Positions 48,326 to 59,282 of a stretch of DNA of 64,000 bases are shown here, in pieces. The translations under genes were made by a program, and so were the position numbers. The notes under the pieces are model-generated. The model had not been told where the DNA came from. It searched no databases and saw nothing but the letters and a program-made list of their open reading frames with translations. The stretch is from Galdieria partita (Eukaryota; Rhodophyta; Bangiophyceae; Galdieriales; Galdieriaceae). The stretch's first letter is position 1. Each line of letters begins with the position of its first letter. The stretch spans positions 1 through 64,000 of the forward strand of contig BQMJ01000059.1 of assembly GCA_025991245.1 (NCBI GenBank), in the 5' to 3' direction.

Positions 48326-49179
48326 TTAACGATAAGTAGGAAGATAATGTTCTGGTTCACTTAAAAAGGCTGTGTCACAGACTCTTGTTGGTATCCATTG
48401 TCTATCATCTTGTTCGATCAATTCGGTAAGACAACAATCTACCAAAGTTCTTCAGAATATGAAATGGCAGATAGAACGTACCTACAAGTTACCCAATCTA
48501 CTGGCCGCGTTGGATACAAACCCAGTGCAAGTGCCTCCACAGAAGCGCCGTGTGTAACTATGAGGATATTCTGAAGCGGGTATCGTTCTTGTGTAAGACT
48601 CAACATAGTCTTTTTAGCGCGCTCTTTCAGTGAAAAGCGCGTTTCTGGATGTCTTGGTGTAGAAATGGGTTGATAAGTAGCATCAATAGCAGGAAACTGT
48701 TCACGCAGTTCCTCTGCGGATTTCCACTCCGGAATAGTTGGTCCTATCGTGCTTTCAAAACTTGCTTTGAGAAAGTATTCGATCAATTACCAAACCAGTC
48801 TTCATTTAGCCATTCTGTCGCTCCTGGTTCGATCTTGACTTGTAGTCTACACTTCTCGGCAATTATAACAGCAGTTTGAACACATCGAAGAAAAGGAGAC
48901 GAGATTATAACATCTATCTTTTCCTTAGATAGTTCTCCTAAAAGATGCTCAAATTTTCAGGTTTCAATTATCTGTCATTCAAGTTGTATACCTGCCAACT
49001 CTCTAGCTTGCTTGCGTCCTCGTTCTGTTAGCGGTGGATCCTTGTGACAAAACCTTCAAAGGAAGAAAAGAGAAACGATGGTTACTTACATATGGGTTCT
49101 TTGCTTTTTTCTTCCAGAATTCATCCACATGGTCCATTCTTTCACCATGTCGAACTAACCAGAGTTTCCGTCCTTTCAT
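48326..49179 (-). CDS. Histidine phosphatase (phosphoglycerate mutase-like, UBASH3/STS type)
   Basis: It starts at the ATG at 49179 (MKGRKLWLVRHGERMDHVDEFW). The RHGER motif holds the catalytic histidine, and the Asp and Trp downstream resemble the phosphatase domains of the UBASH3/STS group. Further motifs are DPPLTERGRKQA, IISSPFLRCVQTA (the second arginine motif), then ILIVTHGASVEALA with the second histidine. The end, CDTAFLSEPEHYLPTYR, suggests the family's Cys-containing tail. Several short introns are needed. The first one does not join in phase with the expected FCHKDPPL text by any plain GT-AG choice, and another may be only 26 nt, so the exact exon structure is uncertain. The substrate is unknown. 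Confidence 0.75.
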
Positions 49180-49373
49180 AAACAAAAATCACTCTATACA
49201 ATTTCACCAATCCAATCGAAAGAAAAATATGAAATAATGATGTAGAGTTGGAAACCTCTCTTTAGACATGAAGATGTGAAATCGGTCACTTATAATAACA
49301 ATTGGAGAATAGTAAATATTTCCAAGCGTTCAAATAGTCTGATGATCATATCTTTAGTTGGGAACTGATTTTC
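49180..49373. promoter_or_regulatory. Divergent promoter interval
   Basis: Only 194 bp separate the start codons of the phosphatase (minus) and the BASS transporter (plus), so both promoters must lie here or overlap the genes. No recognisable element stands out. Confidence 0.5.
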
Positions 49374-50655
49374 ATGGGAGATCTCGTTGCCTTCCAATGT
49401 TCCCGCCAACTTCTTAGCTTTACACGCCAAGTCCCGACTCACAAAACGTTATGGAATAAAAGTTATTCTTCAATCAAGGTCACTCGTCGAGGGAAACCAC
49501 AGTCAACTGAATTTATTCCCAGAAGGCTCAACTTTGTGGTGCTGTCCCCTGTTGAAACAGATCAAAGAGTTCACAATCGTTCAGTGCGGGATGTTCGTAT
49601 GTCCAATGAAAGTTTACCAAAGAAAGATAAAGATCCTTCATTTGCAGCCTCCTCCTTTCGACTTTACAAACAACTGACAAACTGGGCAACACTGTTATAT
49701 CCAATATGGATCTTGGCTGCTTCTCTTCTGGCGTTATTTCGACCCAGCCTTTTTAGTAGAGTCAGCTCAAAAAGCATTTCTTGGGCGCTTTCTGTCTTAA
49801 TGTTTTCCGTTGGTTCTACACTTTCATTGAAAGACTTCATTCCAGTGTTGAAAACTCCATTGCCGGTATTACTAGGTTTCATTGGTTGTTATGTTTTGAT
49901 GCCATTTCTTTCCGTTTTTATTTCACGGTGTTGTAATTTTCATTATGAATATTATGCTGGTATGATTCTTTTGGGTTGTGTATCAGGAGGGCAGGCAAGT
50001 AACTTGTCCACATATGTTGCCAAGGGAGATGTTGCATTGAGTGTAGCCATGACTACTATTTCTACATTGGCCTCAGTTTTCATGCTGCCAGCTCTTTCTA
50101 AATTATTTCTTGGGACAGTTATTCCCATCAATGCTATAGATTTGTCCAAATCTACTGCTGAAGTTGTACTTGCTCCTATATTACTTGGAATGTTTCTTCA
50201 CTCATGTTTACCAAGACTTATGTATATATTAGAGCCTGCACTTCCTCTGTTTGGTGTAGTTGCTACAATGTATTGCGTCGTTGGTGCCCTTTCAAAGGTG
50301 CAAAATTTGATATTAAGTAACGTTGGAGTCTTGTTTTTGCCTGTTATGTTGCTGCATTTTGTAGGAGGTGAGATTATTTGGACTTTTTAGAACAACTCTG
50401 TGAACCTAATATCTTTAAGGGATTGCTGGTTATTATATACCAAAATGGCTAGGTCTGAATGAGAAAGTATGTCGTACCCTTTCCATCGAAACCTGTTTCA
50501 AATCACCAGCACTTTCTTATGTGTTGGCTACAAAGCATTTCAGTGCGTATGGCGTTAGAATGCCATCAGCAGTTTCGATTCTAGTCTTGGCTCCATTGGC
50601 TGCATTTTACTCAGTTATTTTGAGGTTTTTATCTGTAAGAAATGAAAATAACTGA
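49374..50655 (+). CDS. Bile acid:sodium symporter (BASS) family transporter, probably plastid
   Basis: Exon 1 is 49374-50367, exon 2 starts at 50420 after a 52-nt intron (GTGAGA ... TTTAAG), giving about 409 aa. The first ~95 residues are Ser/Thr/Arg-rich with few acids, typical of a plastid transit peptide. About nine hydrophobic segments follow, with LSVLMFSVGSTLSLKDF, the family signature GCVSGGQASNLSTYVAKGD, and RTLSIETCFKSPALSYVLA. Plastid BASS proteins carry pyruvate or other organic anions with sodium; the substrate here is not predictable. An alternative third exon (GTAAGA at 50635 to TACAG at 50712, then RLGLLFWLLSWRKQ to 50838) would replace the last five residues and extend the C-terminus. 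Confidence 0.88.
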
Positions 50656-51116
50656 AATCTATTTTCTCTACATATGTTTCCATTTGGATTACCAAGTAAA
50701 TTATTTGTACAGAGACTTGGCCTACTTTTTTGGCTGCTCAGTTGGAGAAAGCAGGAAAGGGAAGCTATGTGTCATATTGGAACAAAGACCTTTATTACAA
50801 GAACGGGAGAAATATTGAAATTCCAAAGTGATGGATAGCAAGTCTCTCAAAGAAAAAATGTCGATGAAAAATGCGTGTTTCCAAAAATAGCATCTTTGTT
50901 GATTCTCAAGTATACAAGAGCTCTTTATAAAGAACTATGAAACTTGCACCTGTCAGACCGTTCTCATATGTTTGTTTGAAAGCTTACAAAAAACACTGGA
51001 TACAAGATTTTAACCATGAAAAGAGCCTCCATGTAAATATGAGTAGATTGGTATATTCAGAGAATTCAGTAAACGGAAAATTTTAGATTGCGGAAATTTC
51101 GAATTCAATTGTTGAA

Positions 51117-52445
51117 ATGGCAGACAAGTTCTTAGGTGGCACTGATAGAAAGTCTCAGTTGTTCTTCCCTGAGAACTTCAAAACAAAGAAAGTAAATGGC
51201 AAAGGATATATAGATTTCCATAGCTATGGTTCTCATAATATATTGGAGGAGGTAAGAAATTAGAGTATTACCCAAACCTGCTTTTAGAAGAATGTAGTTT
51301 CTTGATACACCCATAGCTCTATCAGATGGCTCCAGACATCCTTGGACTGACTTTTCTGAGTATTCAACTTCAGAAAACTCTATGAAATTGTACAAATCGT
51401 TGGATGACACAGAATTGCCTTATTATAGGTTTGAGCAGTGTCAAAAATTTCAGGTATTTTGATCCTTAAGATAGAAGATATCCCTGTCAGATTTTGTTGT
51501 TTTATATAGGATCATTTATGTAACTTTGCATCTGCAACAGCTTTGAATGATGTTCCTTCATCACCGGAACGCACGTCTTCCAGGGTAATGGATAATGAGA
51601 GGCAGGAAGCTTCTGAAGAACTTGAAAACGGAGAAAACTTGAGATACCCAAGAAAGGAGGGAACCAGACAGAGCTCTTTATTCGATCTAACTGCACGTTT
51701 TTTTGATATACTTCTTCATTCTCCAAATGGAACTGTTGATTTAAATTTTGCAAGTCGGAAGCTCGATGTTCGAAAGAGGAGATTATATGACGTTGTTAAT
51801 GTTTGCGAAGGTAGTCTGTTGAGGGTGATTTATTTAATAGTGTTTCTTATTCTCGCGTAGGTGTTGGTATACTGGACAAAGCAACTAAGAATTGTGTAAA
51901 GCTAAGGGAAAACGGTGCCGAGTCGCTAGCAAATATGCACAAGTTTTTAAGTTTGCAACGTCAATTAAAAATGTTAGAAGAAGAAGAGAAGTACTGCTTG
52001 GAAAATTTTCAATTCGAACTTATTTCCATTCCAATGTAGTGATATTGATCGTGAGCTCCAGACTCATAACAAAACAGAACATCGTTTGAAACGCAATCGT
52101 CCCAGTTGCAGACTATCCATGTTGTTTTCAAATAGCTATAATAAGGAACTTCTTATTGAGGCACCCGCTGGATCAGTTCTGAGCGTTTTAAAACCCAAGG
52201 TTTGAAAGTTTTAACTCATTAGAATTGGTCTTTTAAACTTTGTATATTTCTAGCTTTCCAACGATGGAATCGAATGGCTTTACCAGATTGCCGTCAAAAG
52301 TTCAGGTGGACAAGTTGCTTATAGGATTCTATCAGATTTCGATCGAGTCCAGCAAGAACCTCATTCTTCGTCAAAGCAAAGTCGCAAAACATTTAATCTA
52401 ACTAAATATTGGCCCTGTGAAACTGTTTCCATGTCTACGAAGTAA
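51117..52445 (+). CDS. E2F: E2F-family transcription factor
   Basis: Cell-cycle transcription factor of the E2F group, acting as a DNA-binding heterodimer with DP. It starts at ATG 51117 (MADKFLGGTDRK), with introns of about 50 nt. The winged-helix domain is SSLFDLTARFFDILLHS ... LDVRKRRLYDVVNVCEG, interrupted by an intron at the usual YDVVNVCEG point (51811-51860) and continuing VGILDKATKNCVKL. A leucine-rich dimerisation helix (MHKFLSLQRQLKMLEEEE) and a marked-box-like segment (LIEAPAGSVLSVLKP) follow. The very 3' part (TKYWPCETVSMSTK) could carry a short Rb-binding end but lacks a clear motif. The order and spacing leave 150 bp to BUD23. Confidence 0.88.
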
Positions 52446-52594
52446 TGGTAGATATAGCCTTGTAATATTCTCTCAAGTTACTTTAAAGAGTTATTTCTAC
52501 GATCTTCAGCATCCTTAGGGATCCAAAACAAAGTTCCTTCTTCTATCTTCATTGTGCCAATGTCACAGTGATTTTGTATTATTGTCGGTTTGAG

Positions 52595-53540
52595 ATGAGT
52601 CGTCCTGAACATTTAGCACCTCCGGAGATATATTATGATGATCAACAAGCTAAAAAGTATTTGACGAGTACACGAATGAACGAAATTCAGCAAAATCTAA
52701 CTGAGAGGTTTGTTATAATTGTCCACTTTTCTACTACTAAGCTCTGCTTTTCAGAGCCTTGGAGTTGCTTTGTCTTCCTCCTAATCAAAAAAGCTTATTA
52801 CTGGACTTGGGTTGTGGCTCAGGTCTTAGTGGTGATGTTATTACCGAGGAGGGTCATGATTGGGTAGGCTTTGATATTTCTCAAGCTATGTTGAACGCAG
52901 CCAGCTCTCGAGATGTAGAAGGTGATTTGGTGTTGCTTGACTTGGGACAAGGACTTCCTTTGAGAACAGGTAGTCTTCCTTTTTCTATTTATTTTGTAAC
53001 ACTTATTATGGAAGGTATTTTTGACGGTGCGATAAGTGTTTCAGCCATCCAGTGGCTTTGTAATGCAGACAAAGTATGTCTTTTTTGCTGTTTGTTTTCC
53101 TTCTCATAGAAATTTCAAAGACTTGCAATGATCCGAGAAAGCGGTTGGCTTCCTTTTTCAGTACTCTTTATGCTTCTTTGATTCGAGGTTCAAGGGCGGT
53201 TTTACAGTTTTATCCTGATTCATCTGACCAAGTTGATCTTTTATTGACTGCAGCTCAAAAGGCAGGTTTTTCAGGAGGACTAGTAGTCGATTTTCCGAAT
53301 AGCACGAGGGCAAAGAAGTATTTTTTGTGCTTAACTGCAGGACCTCCTTCTTCATCGCTACCAACAACAAATGATATTCGTTTAGATACGGAAACCCGTA
53401 AGCGAAAGAAGAAGAGGAACAATGGCATTTCGTTAAAGTCGAGGATATTAGCAAAGAAAGAGCGTCAAAGACGTCAAGGACGAGAAGTTCGACCCGACTC
53501 CAAATATACAGGAAGGAAACGCTCTGGAAAGCTTCGTTAA
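52595..53540 (+). CDS. BUD23: 18S rRNA (guanine-N7)-methyltransferase BUD23
   Basis: A SAM-dependent methyltransferase that modifies a guanosine in 18S rRNA and is needed for export of the small ribosomal subunit; in other eukaryotes it works with TRM112. It starts at ATG 52595 ([16 protein letters not shown]), a family hallmark. Motif I is [14 protein letters not shown], motif [13 protein letters not shown]. Later come [14 protein letters not shown] and [30 protein letters not shown] and AKKYFLCL, and the basic nuclear tail (about residues 220-280: [19 protein letters not shown]). At least three introns of 40-60 nt (for example, after NLTER, after LPLRTG and after NADK). Complete. Confidence 0.93.
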
Positions 53541-53686
53541 GTTCTTCTAATTAGCAGAGTTTCTGTGGCTCAAACGAATTGCGGATGAACCATTTGTCTA
53601 ACAACTACTTTTTATAGTATCCCACCTTACGAGAAACACAAGGCAAAGTATGTGAGAAACAACATATCAACTAGAAGCAAAGACAG

Positions 53687-54762
53687 TTACGCATGAATAT
53701 TGAAACCCCAATATTCTTTTTGATGATTGAGAATGATATTTTTGTCCAGGCCTTCCAGTTCCTTCATTTCTGAAGGACTCAATTCAAATAACACATCAAA
53801 GTTTTCCTTGATACGTTCTTTCTTTACGCTACAGTGAATCAAGTTATTCAGTTACTTACTTAGACACTAGTCGAAACCTACCTTTTTGGAATTACTGAGC
53901 AACCACGCTGCATACACCATCTAATCAAAATTTGAGCAGGAGTTTTGCCATGTTTCTTTGCAATCTTTGCAACTGTCTCATCTTGAAGAGGACCATGTTT
54001 ACCGCTACCTAGTGGAGAGTATGCAGTCACATGGACTCCTCGACTCTTACAGAATTCAAGGAGGTCCGTTCGTGCATAATAGGGATGCATTTCAACTTGA
54101 TTAACTGCTGGAGGAATCTAAAACTCTCAAGTCAAAACATACAGTTTCTGCAATTCACACAACAAACCTTGCAATAGCTAAAAAGATCCAACATGTTGAC
54201 AATGGAATAGTTAGAGACACCTATAGACTTGACGAGACCCATTTTTTGAAGTTCTTCCATAGCATGCCAAGTCTGCTCAAGTGAAACCTTTGCAAACTTT
54301 ATGTTTCCATCTTTATCTTTTGGTATCCAGTTGTCTGCTGTGATAGGCAAACCCATAAACTCCCAATTGCAAGGCCAGTGCTATAAAAGACATTTCAGCA
54401 AATAGAACAATAAAAGTATGTAAACGTACAACTAGATAGAGGTCAAGATAGTCCAGGCGCAAATCCTTCAGGGTTTGTTTACAGGCTTCAATGACTCTTT
54501 GAGGCTCGTGGCAAGTATTCCAGGCTTTGGAAGTAACGAATATGTCTGATCTCTTCACTCCCTTGGAAAACAGTTCCGAGAACGCTTGTCCAATCTCTTT
54601 TTCGTTCTGATATATGGCTGCACAGTCAAAGTGTCTGTACCCAACTTCATAAGCAGCTTTCACACATTCACCCACTACACCTGGTTCTGCTTTCCAGGTC
54701 CCGAAACCTCTTAGAGGAATAGTTGCTCCTGAATTTAACTTGTCTACAAACTTATCAGCCAT
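53687..54762 (-). CDS. Aldo/keto reductase
   Basis: NADPH-dependent reductase of aldehydes and ketones or aldoses. ATG 54762 (MADKFVDKLNSGATIPLRGFGTW). The catalytic tetrad is all present: Asp in HFDCAA, Tyr in AAIYQNE, Lys in VTSKAW, His in DLYLVHWP (after splicing of a ~50-nt intron). IGVSNYSI, NQVEMHPYY, TAYSPLGSG and the cofactor-binding end IPKSVKKERIKEN follow. At least three introns of about 50 nt, with joins supported by family sequence. Full length, about 317 aa. Substrate undetermined. Confidence 0.92.
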
Positions 54763-55816
54763 TCCAACAATGCCAAAGTTCAACCAAATCTATTAAAATG
54801 CAAGTCGTCAGGACTGCAATGTCCTTTTCATCTCCTCCATGCTCCAAACGAAGGTTCGTTGAAGAAAACGAATGTCCAAGGGACAAGATGAAAGTTCCTT
54901 GAAGGGGATGAAGTGCTTTGTTTGTCTTCGGGAAGGAAAGAGAAATGTCGCACTTTCAAGCCGGGAGTGCTTTCTTCTAAATATCCCGTTGATGGTACAC
55001 TTGATTCTTGGTTCTTCAATCCTTGCTTCACTTACATGTCCAATGGACTCCCTATAATGGATAGTTAGTTGGGCTATTCACAAACAACTCCCAGGCATAT
55101 TTACTAGTGGAGAATAAACATGTTTTGTAAAAATGGCATTTAGCAAGTTTCTATTCAAAGCTTCTCTGTAACAAGCCTTGGAAGTAGGCCAACAGTGGAT
55201 CTCCGAAACTTCTATGTCACTGTAGACCAAGTCTATCACAAGCTTTGTTTTGGCTTTCAGAGAAACGAATATGCTACCAAAAGGATGGACATACGTGTTT
55301 GAATCTAAAGGGCAGTTCAAGAGTCATTGATAGGTGCGCAGTCATGCTTGGACTAGTGGCGATACTCAATAGAATCCAGTAAAGTTCTCCATGCAAATAC
55401 TCATGAATAAACTTTCGCAAGATCAAACTTAACCACCTTACTGAATCTTTGTTTTATCAGGTTCTAGGTGGGAATATCAATATTCAAGTCACCAACTACG
55501 ACACCAGGTTTATTACTGCAAAAACGTTTTCTGGGAAAATAAGAAAATTGATTGAGCTAGCAACAAAATAAGGATTTCTTTCATAAATTACCCAAGCAAC
55601 TATGTTATTAACAAATATGAAAGTAGCAGTCGACTTGTATGCCATCCAAGGAAGAGAGACAGTTGCAAGCTGCCTCCAATGATTTTTCCGTTCAGAATCT
55701 CAAACGTTCCATTGAATTGATTGGGTGTCTATCTTTTGTCAACTTTCACCTTTTGGAGTTTGGGTATATTCCCTCTTTATGACTTTGATAATTACCATAA
55801 TTGTGGAAGCTGTAAG
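54763..55816. other. No supported gene
   Basis: About 1 kb between the divergent aldo/keto reductase and the PNRC-like gene. Short frames of 60-80 codons on both strands (for example, 54828-55031 minus and 55078-55320 minus) show no recognisable features. It presumably holds both promoters. Confidence 0.5.
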
Positions 55817-56770
55817 ATGGAAAAGACAGAGAGAGACATACTAGCTACCCCAAAAGTTGCCAATAACCGTTCACTAAAGTGTTCCTTGCCAAAGAAGGAA
55901 GGAAGGAAGCAGGAACAGACTTTCCAAGAAAGAGACGTTAAACTGCACGGTCAACTGAGGCCTCTAGTTCCTTTTTTTGTACCAGAAGAAGAAACAAGTG
56001 AAGGAGACCTGAAAATTAATGACTCATTACGAGTTCCTCAAGAGACAAACTTGAAAGCCTCTGCAGAACCCAAAGAGGTTATAGTAAGAACGTGGGACAG
56101 AGAACAAGGTTTCTTTGAAGAAGCTGTGCACAGAGTTACAGAAACCAATAACGAACCGAGTATAGACGAGGAAGAAGGTTGCAGAAACGTGAAAAGTGAC
56201 TTTTCTGCGGTTGAAGTAAGGACCAAGTTACTTACACCTGACACTATCTTGGCGCGAGCTTCGGCAAAGAAACAAATTCTTACCCCTAATCCCAATACTC
56301 TTAGTGAAGGGAAGGATTCTGAGCTAAGGAGTTCACCAGATTCTATGTTTGAAAGGGATATTTGTAAAGAACTGAATTTCTCAGAACAACAGACACAGAA
56401 GGTGGACAACTTCTACAAAGGGGGTAAAAGAGCTGAACAAAACAAAAAGCCTAACGAACAAAAGAAGCCAAACCAGAGTGCAAGAGGCAGACAGTCAGGT
56501 TCTCCAAAAATACCTCAAGGTGAAGTGTTTCGAAACCCGAACAGGTTAGAAGATAGGGGGAAAGGGAGAAGGGTAGCAAATAGCGAATATCGAGCTCCGG
56601 AGAAACACAATCAAAAGTCAAGTCGCAAAGTAAGAAAAGCATATAATGAGGAAGAGACCGGAAAACCAAACTCGACCGAAACTGACTTGAACCGGAGGTT
56701 CGCTGGTAGCTCTTATGATACTGCTAGTCCACCTCCTGCGTCGTTGCCACTTCCTTCTTTTGTGAAGTAG
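55817..56770 (+). CDS. Disordered protein ending in a PNRC/EDC1-type decapping motif
   Basis: Single exon, 317 aa from the ATG at 55817 (MEKTERDILATPK); the frame is open further upstream but lacks ATG. The protein is hydrophilic and mostly charged, with a basic Lys/Arg/Asn/Gln-rich second half, and so is probably disordered. The C-terminal ~20 residues, FAGSSYDTASPPPASLPLPSF, follow the pattern of PNRC and yeast Edc1/Edc2: an aromatic-x-Gly-type activation segment followed by a proline-rich LPxP motif that binds the EVH1 domain of the decapping factor Dcp1 (family knowledge). By inference it is an mRNA-decapping coactivator. The match rests on a short motif only, so confidence in the function is moderate; that it is a gene is well supported by length. 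Confidence 0.65.
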   Translation: MEKTERDILATPKVANNRSLKCSLPKKEGRKQEQTFQERDVKLHGQLRPLVPFFVPEEETSEGDLKINDSLRVPQETNLKASAEPKEVIVRTWDREQGFFEEAVHRVTETNNEPSIDEEEGCRNVKSDFSAVEVRTKLLTPDTILARASAKKQILTPNPNTLSEGKDSELRSSPDSMFERDICKELNFSEQQTQKVDNFYKGGKRAEQNKKPNEQKKPNQSARGRQSGSPKIPQGEVFRNPNRLEDRGKGRRVANSEYRAPEKHNQKSSRKVRKAYNEEETGKPNSTETDLNRRFAGSSYDTASPPPASLPLPSFVK

Positions 56771-56844
56771 TAGTTGAAAGGTGGTTTCTCGGTGTAACTT
56801 TAGTGTAAGGAAAGTTTTATTGCCATATTTTCATATCACTTTAG

Positions 56845-57622
56845 TTACGAAGGTTTGTTGATAATTTGTTTCACTGTTTCGCTTGCCTCCCTTGCAAACT
56901 TTCGTTGCAGCCTCTGTGTGAAGGGGGTTAAGAGGAAGGTCAGAGGGTGACTTGCAACAGAAAACGAAGATATTTCAAACGTTATGTCGCCATTTTTTCT
57001 CTTCTCAATAGCAACTAGTTCTTCACCTCGTAGTAAATGACGTCGAGTTGTTCCCCATCCTACTGCCATTCTGTGTACAGTTCTCATAGAGTCTTCCATA
57101 ATATGAAACTTATTTTGCATACAAGGTGAAAGTACAGGTTTGCTAAACTGCCCTTCACTATCGTCAACGTATAACAGCTTATTAGCAACGATAGTACGAA
57201 AGAACAAAAAACGGAAAGAAATAAGCACAGGAGTTTCTGGTTCTAGTCGACCGCAAACTTTAGCTTTTGAGAACGAGGTTTTCAGTGCTTCTAGGGAGGA
57301 AAGCGCCAACTTGGCTCTTCTCCAGGCCTTCATACTAACGTTATTCCATGATCCGAAACAAACAAAACTACCTTACATCTTCTCCGTTTGCAACGATAGT
57401 CTTTGTATAATGCACACAATAATAACGTTGACAAGTAACTCCAGCCTTGAGTTTACCACAGCAGTTCCATCTAGTATGGAATTTGTCTTCATAGTCGACT
57501 ACTTTTTCACTCTCTATTTTTCTAGCGTATCTACAAAAATCTTCGGCAGTCAAGTCTCGAAAGAGAATTGGCAAAAAAGGAGGTAGCCAGTCTATAAATT
57601 TTGCGCCTTGTACTATTTCCAT
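56845..57622 (-). CDS. DUF1990 family protein
   Basis: Exon 1 from ATG 57622 (MEIVQGAKFIDWLPPFLP), exon 2 to the stop at 56845; the join at GEDV to SMKAWRRAK uses a 37-nt intron. The C-terminal ~80 residues have the DUF1990 pattern: VGWGTTRRHLLRGEE, then a beta segment ending FEISSFS and a hydrophobic helix (PLTFLLTPFTQRLQRKFA). DUF1990 occurs in bacteria and plants and is of unknown function. Tail-to-tail with the PNRC-like gene, only 74 bp apart. Confidence 0.75.
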
Positions 57623-57836
57623 CTCTTCTGAATATATCTGTTGGTATACGCAATTCTAAATCGAAACTTGTTCAGATTCAATACGATCTCGATTTCCTCG
57701 CTATACACTAAGTTTACTAAACGATATTCATTATATATATTCACTTTAAAAATTCCAAATCTACTTTTGTTTCTGCAATATAGTTAGCTCCTACTTCAAA
57801 AACTATCCTAAGCATCAATGAGCTCATAAATTAGTG

Positions 57837-58775
57837 TCATAACAATCTTTCCAAATTTCTCTTCAAATTTTCATAAATAGTTATTGTAATAGAAGCGGCT
57901 GGAACTAGCCATATCAGTCTTATCCCAACACCTCGAAATAAACCGGCTATTCCTTCTTCCCTTACTAACTGAACGGCTATTCTAGTAACCGAAGGAGACG
58001 ACTTATTATTAAATACAGTTTCAGAGTTGTCAAATTGAATCGACTTTTCAACTTGGTACCTAGTCTTCAAAACATCTAATGGAGTTGTTAAAACGGTAGC
58101 TAAGCTCCCACCAATAGTACCGGCTACCAGATCGATAAAGCCATTGGATTCGTCCTTCGACTTTTTAAGAAATCTTTGCATGATCTTGCGGCTCCATTCA
58201 AAACCTGAAAAATATAACGCAGAAAATGGAGCGAAAGAAATAAAGGCAAATAAATATCCGCGATAAAAGCCACGCAATCCTTCTTCTAACCATACTGTCT
58301 GTACCGAGCGACGTAGATTGGCATATTTTCCGTCATCAATTACACCTGGAGCTCCCTGTAACTGAGAACGCTGCTTGATGACATCTTGTGGAGTCCACAA
58401 TAGTCCACCGCAGAATTCTGCAGCGACGCCAGCCACCGTGGGCGAAATCTCCTCGTTCACACCTCTCCTCTCCAAAACTCTCTTAACGTTTTCATAAGAG
58501 GCAAAGTAGAGAGCATGTGCGGGAATAGAAAATGCCACTACAGCACCAAAACCGCGATAAAGACCCTTCCAAGATTCTTGCTGTAAACATAACTTGAAAA
58601 GTTGAAAAGAAGAAGGCAGACAGTGATCCTTTCTGACACATTGTACTCTAACTCGCAATGTATCCAACGGATGAGTAGAACTATCTGCAATAAGACCAGA
58701 AAGAGCTCCCGATATTAGCTGCACTGTGTATGGTGAGACAAGTGGAACGGTCCGATACGCATTCGTCTCTTGCAT
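57837..58775 (-). CDS. Mitochondrial carrier (SLC25) family protein
   Basis: 312 aa, single exon, ATG at 58775. Three tandem ~100-aa carrier repeats with the Px[DE]xx[KR]x[KR] signature: PLDTLRVRVQ, TPQDVIKQRSQ (the second repeat with Gln in place of the acidic residue) and PLDVLKTRYQ. Each is followed by GLYRGF, GFYRGY and GLFRGV. Six transmembrane helices are expected in the inner mitochondrial or another organelle membrane. The pattern recalls carriers of the S-adenosylmethionine or mitoferrin branch, but the substrate cannot be assigned from the sequence alone. The absence of introns contrasts with most neighbours. Confidence 0.92.
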   Translation of the reverse strand: MQETNAYRTVPLVSPYTVQLISGALSGLIADSSTHPLDTLRVRVQCVRKDHCLPSSFQLFKLCLQQESWKGLYRGFGAVVAFSIPAHALYFASYENVKRVLERRGVNEEISPTVAGVAAEFCGGLLWTPQDVIKQRSQLQGAPGVIDDGKYANLRRSVQTVWLEEGLRGFYRGYLFAFISFAPFSALYFSGFEWSRKIMQRFLKKSKDESNGFIDLVAGTIGGSLATVLTTPLDVLKTRYQVEKSIQFDNSETVFNNKSSPSVTRIAVQLVREEGIAGLFRGVGIRLIWLVPAASITITIYENLKRNLERLL

Positions 58776-59282
58776 GAAAATGGCCGATGTAAAGCAACGC
58801 CTGCCGTTTCAACGACATTTCTTCTGAAAGCTCAACAATTCAACCGCAGACAAGGATAAAGAAAACAACAAATTGTCTTCTTTTTCTATGATGCGAGTTG
58901 CAAAATAAAGTGAGCGGTAGTTGGAGGTTTATAATAATCATAGAGTTATTCAAAATGCACCGATACAGGTAAAAATCAAAAAATTACATAACATAAAATT
59001 TCTATTTTTAGAAGCCAACGTCGACAAACATCAACAGTTATTCTAAATAAGGTATCTCTTCACGACAATCATCCAAATGTCCCATTTACGATTCGCATTT
59101 ACGTGGCACACTTAGTGCTCGTTTTCAATGATGATACTTCTAAATTTAGGTACCGAGCATTTTCGAAATGTTGTCATAATGATCATCGAAGTTTCCACAG
59201 GGAATTTTAAAAAGAGACACTCAACATCATATCGTCACAATATTACAATTGTGCTTCATTTAAAACTATCCTGACTGAAAAC
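58776..59282. other. Divergent promoter interval
   Basis: About 500 bp between the start codons of the mitochondrial carrier (minus) and the secreted repeat protein (plus). No gene is seen. Confidence 0.5.
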
